From: an uncultured Cellvibrionales bacterium | GTDB lineage: Bacteria; Pseudomonadota; Gammaproteobacteria; Pseudomonadales; Dasaniaceae | Reading direction: 5' to 3' | NCBI GenBank assembly: GCA_913019905.1 | Contig: CAJVZD010000031.1 | Span: 1-53,312 of the forward strand | DNA length: 53,312 nucleotides | Part shown: positions 15,362 through 24,424 of the stretch, piece after piece | Layout of the letters: every line of letters starts with the position of its first letter | Numbering within the stretch: position 1 is the stretch's first letter | Notes under the pieces: model-generated | What the model was told of the DNA's origin: nothing | Seen by the model: the letters and a program-made list of their open reading frames with translations, nothing else | The model's database searches: none | Program-made: the position numbers and the translations under genes

Positions 15362-17419
15362 ATGACAAGCGTATTCCCTTTCTTGGCTATTGCAGGAGTT
15401 TCTATTGTGGTAGTGCTGCAGCCTGCTGTCGCCGAAACGACAGAAAAACCAGTCACACTGTTTGAGAAAATAGTGGTTTCAGCTTCGCGTGTTGATCAAA
15501 CAGCACAAAAAGATACCCGTGCGATAGGCAGTGTTGATAGGAGACAGCTCGATGAAATTCAACCGCTATCGGTCGCGGGCGCCCTAATTTTTGAGCCTAA
15601 CGTTACTATCGCAGGTGGCCCGGTACCTGGGAGCCAGTCAGTGAATATCCGCGGTCTGGAAGGTAATAAAGTGTTACAGGTTATTGATGATACTCGGGTG
15701 AATACTAACTTTGGCCATCGCCCATCGTACTTTCTGGACCCGTCTCTAATTAAAACCATCGATGTGGTTAAGGGTCCTGCCAGTTCACTTTGGGGTTCGG
15801 GAGCGATCGGTGGTGTGGTGTCGCAGCAAACGCTTTCTGTTGATGATCTAGTGGCTGAAGGTGATACCTTTGGTGGTTTCGTTAGGGGTGGGTATAGTGA
15901 CAACGGTGGCCAGTGGATAGGCACCTCAGTGGTGGCGGGAACACAGAGTGTTGTCGATTGGTTGGTGGCGGGCAGTTACCTCGATAGCGAAACGATGGAG
16001 CAGGGCAACGGCGATACTTTGTATGGGAGCGAAACACGAAATACGACAGGTTTAGCAAAGATCAATTGGCAGATAAATGCGAACAGCAGCATCGGTCTCA
16101 ATTATAGAAATGTGAAAAACAGCGGCCATCCACCGGTTGTTGGCAATACTAATGATCAGCGAAATGATGAAGGCAGTTTAATCGATAGGACAACGAAAGA
16201 CGACCATCTCAGTATCAATTACAGTTTCAATCCGGCTACCGATGCGATAAATGTTGATTCCAAACTCTATCAAAACAGCACTCGGATTGATGAAACCAAT
16301 TTAGATGCAGGTCAGGATGTCAGTGAGATTGATACTCTGGGTTTTTCGATAGTCAACCATTCGTTATTGGGCGACTTTAATTTTCTCAGTGGTATCGACG
16401 GTTACGAAGATCGCCTGGATACTGTCCGTCCCGGCGCCGGTGATGGTCGACCTAATCCGCCCACCGATGCAAAGACCACAACGGTCGGTGCATTTTTATA
16501 TGGTGATTATCAGATAATCGACGCAATCGTCCTTGAGGCTGGTGTTCGTTACGATAGCTTTACATCAGAGGCGAAGGGATTTGATGACAGTGACGAATCG
16601 GCGCTATCGTCATCCGTGGCTGTTAGCTGGCAGGCTCAAGATTGGTTGGTGCTGTCCTTGCGTTACGATGAAGCATTCCGCGCTCCTGATGTTTATGAGT
16701 TATTTTTGGATGGTACTCACTTTGCGTTCTATCCCGGAGGACCGACCAACGAGTTTGTTCCCAATCCAGATTTAGAGCCAGAAACGTCGAGCAACGTTGA
16801 GGTTAAGGGCGAGTTCGAGTTCAGCAATTTACTGGCCACGGATAAGTTGCTTATTGTCGCCAGTATGTTTGATAACAACGTCGACGACTTTATTCAGTTA
16901 AGCGTTGCGGTCCCCGATTCGATGCCCGGCTTCTGTTTTTTCCCAGGCATGGGTGCTGGATGCGCCGGAAGTTCGATGTCAGAAAATGTTTCTAACGCTC
17001 GTTTAGAAGGCTTCGAGTTGGGCGCTGTGTATCAACTGGATGCACTCACAGCGTCGCTATCTTACGGACAAACTCGGGGCGAAGACTCTGATACCGGCGA
17101 ACAACTTGCAAATATTCCCGCTGATAAATGGGTTGCTTCAGTTGACTATGGGTTTTGGTCAGTTGATACCAAGGTGGGTGTTAGAGCGATACAAAACCTC
17201 AATCAAGATCGCCTTCCCAACGACGATAGCCAAGGACCTTATAAGGGTTATACGACTGTTGACTTCTACGCCAGCTGGGAACCGGCCAACAAATTATTAG
17301 AGGGCGTAAAAGTGGATGTGACGGTTGCCAATGCGTTCGATCAAAACTACCGTACTGCCTGGAGCTCTGTCTATGACGTGGGTCGGTCAGTGAGAGTGGC
17401 AGCTCAATATCGGTTCTAA
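15362..17419 (+). CDS. TonB-dependent heme/hemoglobin-type receptor
   Basis: This outer-membrane receptor has 685 residues. The signal peptide ends near AVA25, the TonB-box-like stretch EKIVVSASR follows, then a plug domain (NVTIAGGPVPGSQSVNIRGLEGNKV). The barrel contains FRAPDVYELF and NPDLEPETS, the conserved pair seen in HemR/HutA/PhuR receptors, and ends in the aromatic QYRF. Start 15362 is preferred over TTG 15302 because GGAG precedes it and the signal peptide then begins normally. The heme assignment rests on these motifs plus the surrounding hut genes. It occupies the place of hutW in the Vibrio locus. Confidence 0.9.
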   Translation: MTSVFPFLAIAGVSIVVVLQPAVAETTEKPVTLFEKIVVSASRVDQTAQKDTRAIGSVDRRQLDEIQPLSVAGALIFEPNVTIAGGPVPGSQSVNIRGLEGNKVLQVIDDTRVNTNFGHRPSYFLDPSLIKTIDVVKGPASSLWGSGAIGGVVSQQTLSVDDLVAEGDTFGGFVRGGYSDNGGQWIGTSVVAGTQSVVDWLVAGSYLDSETMEQGNGDTLYGSETRNTTGLAKINWQINANSSIGLNYRNVKNSGHPPVVGNTNDQRNDEGSLIDRTTKDDHLSINYSFNPATDAINVDSKLYQNSTRIDETNLDAGQDVSEIDTLGFSIVNHSLLGDFNFLSGIDGYEDRLDTVRPGAGDGRPNPPTDAKTTTVGAFLYGDYQIIDAIVLEAGVRYDSFTSEAKGFDDSDESALSSSVAVSWQAQDWLVLSLRYDEAFRAPDVYELFLDGTHFAFYPGGPTNEFVPNPDLEPETSSNVEVKGEFEFSNLLATDKLLIVASMFDNNVDDFIQLSVAVPDSMPGFCFFPGMGAGCAGSSMSENVSNARLEGFELGAVYQLDALTASLSYGQTRGEDSDTGEQLANIPADKWVASVDYGFWSVDTKVGVRAIQNLNQDRLPNDDSQGPYKGYTTVDFYASWEPANKLLEGVKVDVTVANAFDQNYRTAWSSVYDVGRSVRVAAQYRF

Positions 17420-17430
17420 CAAATCCATTA

Positions 17431-17446
17431 GGCAGTTCATACTGCC
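17431..17446 (+). promoter_or_regulatory. Intergenic hairpin between receptor and hutX
   Basis: GGCAGT-TCAT-ACTGCC is a perfect six-base-pair hairpin 12 bases after the receptor stop. No T-run follows, so it is more likely an mRNA-stability or processing element that reduces hutX/hutZ expression relative to the receptor than a full terminator. Confidence 0.4.
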
Positions 17447-17489
17447 CGATTAAATAATCAGAGAGAACGACTTCATGAAGGAGCATTCA

Positions 17490-17921
17490 ATGAAAGAATA
17501 TTCAACGAAAGAGCGTTTATTAAAAGCGCAGGCTGAGGCAATCATGCCGGGTGATGCGGCGCAGCAACTACTGGAGACGATTAGTTTATGGAAAAACACG
17601 ACAACGATTATTTTACATGGTGGTTCGGTATTTGAATTTAAGGGTGTCTTCCCCGCAGGTGAGCTTGCACATGGTTTTTACAATTTGAAAGGCGCAAGTG
17701 GTTTTGAAGGTCACTTAAATCTCGAGAAAATAGACGCAATACGTCTTCAAAGTAAATTGCATCGAGGTCGCGAAAGCTATGCCTTTGTGTTCGAAGACAG
17801 TAGCGGCGAATGCATCTTCAAAATATTTGTCGGCCGTGATTCGGAAGGTGAACTAATACAGTCACAAAAAGAACAGTACATAGCGTACCAACAACAATTC
17901 CGCCTAGGAGTAACAGCGTGA
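17490..17921 (+). CDS. hutX: Cytosolic heme carrier HutX family
   Basis: The product (143 residues from this ATG) matches the HutX/HuvX family, intracellular heme-binding proteins that pass heme to HutZ. Visible features are LLKAQAEAIMPGDAAQQLLETISLW at the N-terminus, a central GGSVFEFKGVFPAGELAHGFYNL strand pair and the C-terminal FKIFVGRD. ATG 17490 is preferred because GGAG lies seven bases upstream; an earlier in-frame ATG is at 17475. It overlaps hutZ by four bases (GTGA). Confidence 0.85.
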   Translation: MKEYSTKERLLKAQAEAIMPGDAAQQLLETISLWKNTTTIILHGGSVFEFKGVFPAGELAHGFYNLKGASGFEGHLNLEKIDAIRLQSKLHRGRESYAFVFEDSSGECIFKIFVGRDSEGELIQSQKEQYIAYQQQFRLGVTA

Positions 17922-18463
17922 AAAACAAAGCATTGGAAGACCGAATAGCGGATGAATTGCGGGATTTTTTGCAAAGTCGACGCACCCTGCATTTATCTAC
18001 AATCGATGAGAACAACCATCCTTATGCCTCATATGCTCCGTTTGCGATTGGCGAAGACTGCTTGTACGTCTTGCTAAGTGACATAGCCGTGCACGGTGTG
18101 AACCTAAAAAACAACGCCAAAGCCGCGGTGTTGATTGTCGAAGATGAGTCCGAGGCGCAAACTATCTTTGCTCGAATTCGTGTCAACTATCAGGTGACGG
18201 CCAAGTGTATTGCGTTTGATGCGGGCGAAGAATACGACTGTGCAATAGATTGCTTGTACAAAAAACAAGGAGAGCGTATTCATAATCTTTGTCAGCTGAC
18301 CGATTTTAACGTTTTTAAGTTGACCCCCTTACGCGGTCGTTATGTGAAGGATTTTGGTCGCGCGTATACGATTGCCGGTAGCTCTCTAATTGGCGAAAGT
18401 ATTGAGCATTTGCGGGATGGCCATCGACCAAGAGAGGTAGCGTCGAGGAGTAGTCTCCTATAA
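17918..18463 (+). CDS. hutZ: Heme-utilisation protein HutZ/HugZ (split-barrel fold)
   Basis: This 181-residue protein has the FMN-binding split-barrel (pyridoxamine-phosphate-oxidase-like) fold of HugZ/HutZ heme-degrading enzymes. LRDFLQSRRTLHLSTIDENNHPYASYAPF covers the first strands. A heme ligand His would be in LSDIAVHGVNLKNNAKA, and RGRYVKDFGRAY lies near the end. The GTG start overlaps hutX (GTGA), so the two are translationally coupled, as in Vibrio hutXZ. Together they remove iron from imported heme. Confidence 0.88.
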   Translation: MKNKALEDRIADELRDFLQSRRTLHLSTIDENNHPYASYAPFAIGEDCLYVLLSDIAVHGVNLKNNAKAAVLIVEDESEAQTIFARIRVNYQVTAKCIAFDAGEEYDCAIDCLYKKQGERIHNLCQLTDFNVFKLTPLRGRYVKDFGRAYTIAGSSLIGESIEHLRDGHRPREVASRSSLL

Positions 18464-18707
18464 TGTTAATATAGAATGTATTCTCGCCGAGCTTGTTCAG
18501 ATCTATGTTCCGGACGGAAATTGTCGAAATCCGGGTTTTCTGCCCAAGGTGATGTGGTAACCTGAGGCTGGATCTTTTACAGTCATTTCTAGCGCGTTCC
18601 AGTTCAAGAAGTTCCATCGAAGAAATGAAGAGGGTGGATGACTTCTAAGAGGACAGATTTGCCATAGGGCTTGTTCATTCACCTACATAAATCACCAGGA
18701 CATAAAC

Positions 18708-19400
18708 ATGGCAAGAGTGCTTATTACAGGAGCAGGCAGAGGAATTGGGCTGCAGTTAGTCAAGGAGTTCATAGAGCGTGGCCATGAAGTCATAGGCACG
18801 GTAAGAAGTCTTCAGGGTAAAGAAAATATAAATCGACTTTCAGAAGAATGTGGGAGGGAAGTAGAAGTTTACGAAGTAGAAGTGACTAGCAAGGAATCTG
18901 TAGAGCAGTTCAGTAATCATCTTAATAACCGGGAAATCGATATTCTGATTAACAATGCTGGAGTCATCGGTGGTGACAATCAAGAAGTCACGGGCTTTGA
19001 CTTTGCAGAATGGTCTAAGACCTTCGAAGTGAATGCCGTTTCGCCCATGCGAATGACACTAAGCTTGTTGCCAGCTATTCGGCAGAGTCAAAAGCCAAAG
19101 ATAGTCACCATATCAAGCATCATGGGTTCACTGGCTCGAGAACGTACCGGATCTATAGCGTACAGAAGCTCTAAGGCTGCAGTTAATAAAGCAATGCAAT
19201 GCTTGGCACTTGAACTGAAGTCTGAAGGCATTGGTGTCTATCTCATGCATCCTGGATGGGTTAGAACGGAAATGGGTGGGCCGGAAGCAGACATTTCTGT
19301 AGAAGAAAGCGCTGCGGGCATTGCTCAAACAATACTGACATTTACAATCGAAGATTCTGCGAAGTTTTGGCAATACGATGGAGCTTTGCTCGAATGGTGA
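18708..19400 (+). CDS. SDR family oxidoreductase (CsgA/sniffer-like)
   Basis: The product is a 230-residue short-chain dehydrogenase with TGAGRGIG near residue 7, NNAG near 83-86, the catalytic Ser in TISSIMG and the Tyr-x3-Lys pair in YRSSK. The short length and ALELKSEGIGVYLMHPGWVRTEMGG are typical of the C-factor/sniffer-like carbonyl reductase subgroup. It is cytosolic and the substrate is unknown. It is not part of the heme operon: 244 bases without an ORF separate it from hutZ. AGGA lies about eight bases before the ATG. Confidence 0.88.
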   Translation: MARVLITGAGRGIGLQLVKEFIERGHEVIGTVRSLQGKENINRLSEECGREVEVYEVEVTSKESVEQFSNHLNNREIDILINNAGVIGGDNQEVTGFDFAEWSKTFEVNAVSPMRMTLSLLPAIRQSQKPKIVTISSIMGSLARERTGSIAYRSSKAAVNKAMQCLALELKSEGIGVYLMHPGWVRTEMGGPEADISVEESAAGIAQTILTFTIEDSAKFWQYDGALLEW

Positions 19401-19786
19401 GGCTTTAGAGAGTATTAATCAGAGCAAATTTGGCCGCGTTCTGTTTAACTGCACAGCGAAGGTAAACAACGTTGAATATAGAATCTTTTAATTTTTTCTG
19501 ACTAAGCTTCTCTGATTCGGCACCGATTATTCATTCAAGTGAAAGTAGTGAGAGCGCCGAGCCTAAATATACGAACTGCTGCTTGTTAGTTTGATAAGTG
19601 AAAACCAGGCTACCGAAAAATGAAACTGCTTAGGATAATTCGACATCTATAGATTATGGATAGGAATAATCGTCCACAAGCCTCTCCATAGTTAGAACCA
19701 CAAATAGACCTCGTTATTAATTGCCTCATACCGGGCTATTGCCTATTATCAATTCGGCCCGAGAAAATAGTGAGCGGAGGTGTCCC
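19401..19786. other. Intergenic region, nothing recognised
   Basis: No gene, repeat or clear terminator was seen in this AT-rich stretch apart from the GGAGG ribosome binding site of the CBS gene at its right end. Confidence 0.5.
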
Positions 19787-20191
19787 ATGCCAATCAAAGA
19801 CATTATGAGCACAAAGCTGATTACGGTAAGTCCGGATGAAACATTGGGGCGTATGAAAACGATCATTGATAAACTCGACATTCATCATATTTTAGTTGTA
19901 ATCAATGATGAACTGGTGGGCATCATTTCGGACCGGGATATATTGCGTAATATAAGTCCCTTTAAGGATACAGGCTCTGAAGCGCCGCGAGATAATAGTA
20001 TTTTAATGACGAAGGCCTCGCAAGTAATGACTAAAAACCCCACTACCATTCACCAGGACGGTAGCATCAGAGAAGCGGGTAAAATAATTCTTGAAAAAAA
20101 TATTGGTTTGTTGCCTACGGTCGATTCGGAAGGAAAACTGGTCGGCGTTATTAGCTGGAAAGACGTGTTGCGGTTTGCCATTAAATACTGA
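19787..20191 (+). CDS. Two-CBS-domain protein
   Basis: The 134-residue protein is a stand-alone CBS pair (Bateman module). The first CBS domain (IKDIMSTKLITVSPDETL ... VGIISDRDILR) covers about residues 1-60 and the second (ASQVMTKNPTTIHQDGSIREA ... LVGVISWKDVL) about 75-130. Such modules bind adenosine nucleotides or S-adenosylmethionine and regulate partner proteins. No catalytic domain is attached. The start at 19787 is supported by GGAGG six bases upstream. The partner is unknown. Confidence 0.9.
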   Translation: MPIKDIMSTKLITVSPDETLGRMKTIIDKLDIHHILVVINDELVGIISDRDILRNISPFKDTGSEAPRDNSILMTKASQVMTKNPTTIHQDGSIREAGKIILEKNIGLLPTVDSEGKLVGVISWKDVLRFAIKY

Positions 20192-20458
20192 GATAAAGTA
20201 AAACTAAATGGCAGGTAATGTCAGGCTCTTTTCTTACATTAACGATTACGGTGAGTCCTCTCACGTATTTCCGTCAAATTCGACCGGATTCAATTTTTCA
20301 GATAGTAGTGAACCGTGATTAAACAATGTCCCAATCGTAGTAGAAGAATGCCTGAATAACTCGACATTTTCTGATCTAGATCGTTGTTTTCATTTATTCT
20401 TGTGCTTAACTGGTTTCACACTGCGGTCGGTAACAATATAAAAACGCATAGGTGAGAT

Positions 20459-22084
20459 ATGGTCGATAAGAGCACGCGAGCGAATCGAGGACGTCGAAGT
20501 TTTTGGACATGGGGTTGGGAGTCTGATGAGCCTACCCAAGCGCAACGGGTAGAAGCTGCCAATAGTCTGGCAAAATCATACGGCTGCGAAGTTACTGCAC
20601 CGCCGATCCCTTCGATCGACAGTTTTGAGTTACGTGCTCCCCGGGTAAAGATACCGGAAAAACTGTCCGCAATTGTTACCTCCGACAAAACAGAGCGAGT
20701 CATTCACACTTACGGCGGCCATTTCCTTGAACTAAATCGAGCCTTAAGAGGTGATTTCTCCGATCCACCGGATGCCATTGCGTATCCCGAGACCGAGCAA
20801 CAACTCGAGGCTGTTCTGGATTGGTGTGACAGTAAGAAATACGCTGCTATTCCCTATGGGGGCGGAACCACCGTCGTTGAAGGTGTCAGTGTTCCAGCTT
20901 CATACGACGGTGCTGTAACTATTGATATGGAGCGCTTAAACAAAGTGTTAGAGGTCGACGAGGTCTCGAGAGCTGCTCGAATACAGGCCGGTATTTTTGG
21001 TCCCGATCTTGAGCGTGAACTTAAAGCTAGCGGTCATACGCTTCGGCATTTCCCGCAGAGTTTTCCCTGGTCTACGCTGGGCGGTTGGATTGTTACTCGT
21101 TCCGGAGGGCACTATGCGACCAACCACACCCATATTGATGATTTTGTTGAATCTACCCGCATGCTTACCCCGAAAGGATGGCTTGAATCGAGACGGTTGC
21201 CAGGCAGTGGCGCTGGTCCCAGCCCGGATCGATTAGTCATGGGTTCTGAGGGTACGCTAGGTATAGTGACTGAAGCGTGGATGAGAATTCAAAAGAGGCC
21301 CATTTATCGCGCCACAGCGGGTGTCATTTTTTCTTCATGGGAACAAGCGTATACCGCTACGCGACACATCGTTCAAGCGAAATTATGGCCTGCTAATCTC
21401 CGCTTGCTTGACCCGAGCGAAGCGCAACGTGCCGCGGGGCTGGACGGCAAGAAAGCATTGCTAATCATTGGGTTTGAATCGGCGGATGTACCGCAGGGAG
21501 AATTTATTAAAATGGCCGTTGAAATCGCCAGAGATCACGGCGGTTTGATTAGCGATCGCGACATTGCGACTTCCGATTCTTCCGACGACGCCACCGGCAG
21601 GGCGGGCGCTGTCGGCAACTGGCGCAGTTCTTTTATCGGAGTTAATGCCGGAATCACCAATGGACTTGGCTTGATTGCCGATACCTTCGAGACAGCAACG
21701 ACCTGGGACAACTGGCCGGAATTCGACGCGAAAGTCCGCGATCGGGTCGGACGAGTATTGAAGGAAGTCCTCGGTGACGCTCATTCACTCTCCTGCCGGT
21801 TTACTCATATCTATCCCGATGGGCCAGCGCCCTATTACACATTTGCTGGTATGGGAGCGGCAGGGGGAGAAGTGGAGCAATGGCAGGCAATCAAAAATGC
21901 TGCTAATGAAGTGTTAGTAGAGGCGGGTGGAACTATCACTCACCACCACTCTGTCGGACGAATGCACGCAAAAGGCTGGTCGAAACAACAGCCCGATTTA
22001 TTTGAAACAGTTTTGCGGAGCGCCAAAAAAACACTCGACCCTAACGCCATCTTAAATCCCGGGGTTTTATTTGATCCGCGTTAA
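20459..22084 (+). CDS. FAD-binding oxidase, alkyl-DHAP-synthase-like
   Basis: This is a 541-residue flavoprotein of the VAO/PCMH family. FAD-binding motifs are seen in AAIPYGGGTTVVEGV near residues 130-144, FPQSFPWSTLGGWIVTRSGGHY and GSEGTLGIVTEAWMRI. The C-terminal part has CRFTHIYPDGPAPYYTF and the HHHSVGR motif, which match alkylglycerone-phosphate (alkyl-DHAP) synthase, the ether-lipid enzyme. Bacterial members of this group are often uncharacterised, so ether-lipid synthesis is an inference. GGTGAG precedes the ATG. It stands alone, 267 bases after the CBS gene. Confidence 0.82.
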   Translation: MVDKSTRANRGRRSFWTWGWESDEPTQAQRVEAANSLAKSYGCEVTAPPIPSIDSFELRAPRVKIPEKLSAIVTSDKTERVIHTYGGHFLELNRALRGDFSDPPDAIAYPETEQQLEAVLDWCDSKKYAAIPYGGGTTVVEGVSVPASYDGAVTIDMERLNKVLEVDEVSRAARIQAGIFGPDLERELKASGHTLRHFPQSFPWSTLGGWIVTRSGGHYATNHTHIDDFVESTRMLTPKGWLESRRLPGSGAGPSPDRLVMGSEGTLGIVTEAWMRIQKRPIYRATAGVIFSSWEQAYTATRHIVQAKLWPANLRLLDPSEAQRAAGLDGKKALLIIGFESADVPQGEFIKMAVEIARDHGGLISDRDIATSDSSDDATGRAGAVGNWRSSFIGVNAGITNGLGLIADTFETATTWDNWPEFDAKVRDRVGRVLKEVLGDAHSLSCRFTHIYPDGPAPYYTFAGMGAAGGEVEQWQAIKNAANEVLVEAGGTITHHHSVGRMHAKGWSKQQPDLFETVLRSAKKTLDPNAILNPGVLFDPR

Positions 22085-22175
22085 GCGTAATGGAGACACG
22101 GGGTAGTTCCTAAGGTGGCGCCATATATAGATGACCCCAATATCGCTATTGATTTCATAATGCTTTGTAAGAAAT

Positions 22176-22625
22176 TCATTTCATTCCGGGGCCCAGTGTG
22201 CCTTTCACATCTCGAAACCCTAAGGGCTTGCCGTCTTGACTCATCACGGACATTTTCCGGATAGGCTTGCCGGTTTCGCGGTCAACAAAAACAATGCGGT
22301 CACCGTCTGGATGGGGTCGATGAACGTCGCCCCAATGGGTCATCGACAACAGTATCGGCTGAAGAGCGCGCCCAGCGTCAGTTAACACATATTCCAAATG
22401 GGTTGTTTCGCTCGATTCTTGCCTTTTCATAACTCCTTCTTCAACAAGAAAATTTAATCGTGCGGTCAGTATGTTTTTCGCAATTTCCAGGTTTTTTGCG
22501 AATTGACTAAAACGCCTTACGCCAAAAAAGGCGTCTCTCAAAATCAATAAGGTCCACCGATCCCCGATGACATTCAAGGTTTGGGCTAAGGAACAGTTCA
22601 TGTGGTCGAAGGTTTTATATTTCAT
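22176..22625 (-). CDS. HxlR-family transcriptional regulator
   Basis: This 149-residue HxlR winged-helix regulator has the conserved N-terminal cysteine (MNCSLAQTLNVIGDRWTLLILRDAFFG, Cys near 10) and recognition region FAKNLEIAKNILTARLNFLVEEGV. HxlR proteins often sense thiol or aldehyde stress through that cysteine. It is divergent from the SDR at 22763 and separated by an inverted repeat (AATGGTT-N9-AACCATT), so it probably controls the SDR-isomerase pair as well as itself. Confidence 0.9.
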   Translation of the reverse strand: MKYKTFDHMNCSLAQTLNVIGDRWTLLILRDAFFGVRRFSQFAKNLEIAKNILTARLNFLVEEGVMKRQESSETTHLEYVLTDAGRALQPILLSMTHWGDVHRPHPDGDRIVFVDRETGKPIRKMSVMSQDGKPLGFRDVKGTLGPGMK

Positions 22626-22657
22626 TTCCCCAGTATACCTTCGAAAACTATAGAATC

Positions 22658-22680
22658 AATGGTTGCATTAAGAAACCATT
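22658..22680. promoter_or_regulatory. Inverted-repeat operator, HxlR/SDR divergent region
   Basis: AATGGTT (22658-22664) and AACCATT (22674-22680) form perfect seven-base arms with a nine-base spacer. A third half-site AAACCAT lies just downstream near 22693-22699. The position between divergent starts suggests the HxlR binding site. Confidence 0.55.
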
Positions 22681-22762
22681 TAGTTTTATGATGAAACCAT
22701 ATTAATTCCTCCTGAAAAGATGGGGAATTGTCCTTAATCTCACCTAAAAGGAAATATCAATC

Positions 22763-23527
22763 ATGAAACCTGTCTGTCTTGTTGTGGGTGCCGGTGCTGG
22801 TATTGGCGGTAATGTTGGTAAGAAATTCGCCAAGGAAGGCTATCATGCCGTCCTTTGTCGGCGTAGTGATAAAGAAGGTCTCGACAAATTGACTCAAGCG
22901 ATTGAGGCCGATGGTGGCGCGGCAACGGGTTATCTGTTGAACGCTATCGAAGACAATAGTATTGAAGAGCTTATCGAGTCGGTAGAAGCCGACATCGGGC
23001 CCATTGAGGTTGTGGTATTCAACCTTGGAGCGCAAATCGGCGATCGCTCATTGTCAAATACCACACAAAAAGCGTTTGAAATGGGGTGGCGCCTGGCAAC
23101 ACTGGGATTGTTTCGCGTTGCCTCTGCCGTTTGCCCATCGATGGAAAAGCGAGGTCGGGGAACTATTCTTGTGACATCGGCGACCGCTGGTGTTCGCGGA
23201 AACGCCGGACAGCATTCTCATGCTGCAGCCATGGGCGGACGTCGTATGTTGTGCCAAAGCCTAAACGCAGAGTTTGGGCCCAAAGGCATTCATGTGGCAA
23301 ACATCATCGTTGATGGGGCTGTCGATGCCCCTGATACATTGGGGAAAATGTTAGGGGCGGAGAAATTTCAAAAACTTCGCGAGGATCGCGGTCTTGAAAA
23401 TGACGGCTTGATTGTGCCCGAGAAACTCGCCGAAACCTATTTTCATATCGCCCAACAACACCGTTCTACGTGGACGCACGAACTCGACATCAGATCATTC
23501 ACCGATCTCGCTTGGTGGAACCATTAA
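22763..23527 (+). CDS. SDR-fold protein lacking the YxxxK motif
   Basis: The 254-residue protein has an SDR Rossmann fold (VVGAGAGIGGNVGKKFA at the N-terminus, FNLGA in place of NNAG, VTSATAG with Ser139). Where Tyr-x3-Lys should stand, near 153-157, the sequence is His-x3-Met (HSHAAAMGG). It belongs to the branch with GPKGIHVANIIVDGAVD, in which the Tyr is often replaced, but loss of the Lys as well suggests altered or lost oxidoreductase chemistry. It is probably co-transcribed with the isomerase 12 bases downstream and controlled by the divergent HxlR. Confidence 0.82.
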   Translation: MKPVCLVVGAGAGIGGNVGKKFAKEGYHAVLCRRSDKEGLDKLTQAIEADGGAATGYLLNAIEDNSIEELIESVEADIGPIEVVVFNLGAQIGDRSLSNTTQKAFEMGWRLATLGLFRVASAVCPSMEKRGRGTILVTSATAGVRGNAGQHSHAAAMGGRRMLCQSLNAEFGPKGIHVANIIVDGAVDAPDTLGKMLGAEKFQKLREDRGLENDGLIVPEKLAETYFHIAQQHRSTWTHELDIRSFTDLAWWNH

Positions 23528-23539
23528 GGAAAAATTATT

Positions 23540-24142
23540 ATGACTAAAACAGTAGATTTTATTTTCGATTTCGCAAGCCCAAACGCCTATTTGTGCCATA
23601 AGGTTTTACCCGGCATCGAAGAGCGCACTGGGGCCACATTTAAATACGTACCGTGCTTATTAGGTGGTATTTTTAAGGCTACCGGCAACCAGGCGCCAAT
23701 GATCGCGATGGCTAACATCAAAAACAAACCGGACTATGAACAACTTGAAATGAAACGGTTTATTAAAAAGCATCAGCTCAATGACTTCAAAATGAACCCC
23801 CATTTTCCAGTAAATACCCTATTGCTGGCTCGTGCAGCCATTGCCGCTGAAATGGATGGGGTTTTCAGTCAATATGTAGAAGCCGGTGTCTCACACATGT
23901 GGGAGCAAGGCTTGAAAATGGATGATCCCGAAGTATTCGTAAAAGCAATGACTGATGCAGGTTTGGATGGTGCAAGATTACTGGAGCGTACCCAGGATCC
24001 AGACGTAAAAGCACAACTCATCGCAAATACTACAGCGGCGGTCGAACGAGGTGCTTTTGGCATTCCGACCTTTTACGTTGGCGACGAAATGTTTTATGGA
24101 AAGGATCGCTTAGACCAAGTTGAGGAAGCCATTGCAAGTTAA
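23540..24142 (+). CDS. 2-Hydroxychromene-2-carboxylate isomerase/kappa-GST-like
   Basis: The product is a 200-residue DsbA-fold protein of the HCCA isomerase/kappa glutathione-transferase family. The N-terminus has VDFIFDFASPNAYL with the catalytic Ser near 14 in place of DsbA's CxxC. The C-terminus has AAVERGAFGIPTFYVGDEMFYGKDRLDQVEEAI, the glutathione-site signature. It probably performs a glutathione-dependent isomerisation or detoxification. GGAAAAATT precedes the ATG and a terminator-like hairpin follows at 24149. Confidence 0.9.
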   Translation: MTKTVDFIFDFASPNAYLCHKVLPGIEERTGATFKYVPCLLGGIFKATGNQAPMIAMANIKNKPDYEQLEMKRFIKKHQLNDFKMNPHFPVNTLLLARAAIAAEMDGVFSQYVEAGVSHMWEQGLKMDDPEVFVKAMTDAGLDGARLLERTQDPDVKAQLIANTTAAVERGAFGIPTFYVGDEMFYGKDRLDQVEEAIAS

Positions 24143-24148
24143 CTAAAA

Positions 24149-24186
24149 GCACCGTACTTTCCTTAGGAGGGTGCGGGTCTTTTTTT
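24149..24186 (+). terminator. Rho-independent terminator after isomerase gene
   Basis: GCACC (24149-24153) pairs with GGTGC (24170-24174), with a nested TCCT/AGGA pairing inside, followed by GGGTC and seven T residues. It closes the HxlR-controlled SDR-isomerase operon. Confidence 0.7.
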
Positions 24187-24424
24187 CGAATCTGCACGAG
24201 GTTACGTCTGGCAGTGCCTATTTTTTCAGATCCTCTTATTGGGGTTTTGTGATATTTTTCTGTAAACGTAGCCAAGCTTTCTTGTTCAATCTTGGAAGTC
24301 CGAAAGACCGCCAAATACTTGCTGGTAATCTACGTACCTAGCGATCGAAGTCCACACTACACGACATAGGGTCACACTAGACCACCTTAGCGGACAATTA
24401 GACATAGAAAACTGGAGTAATAAA

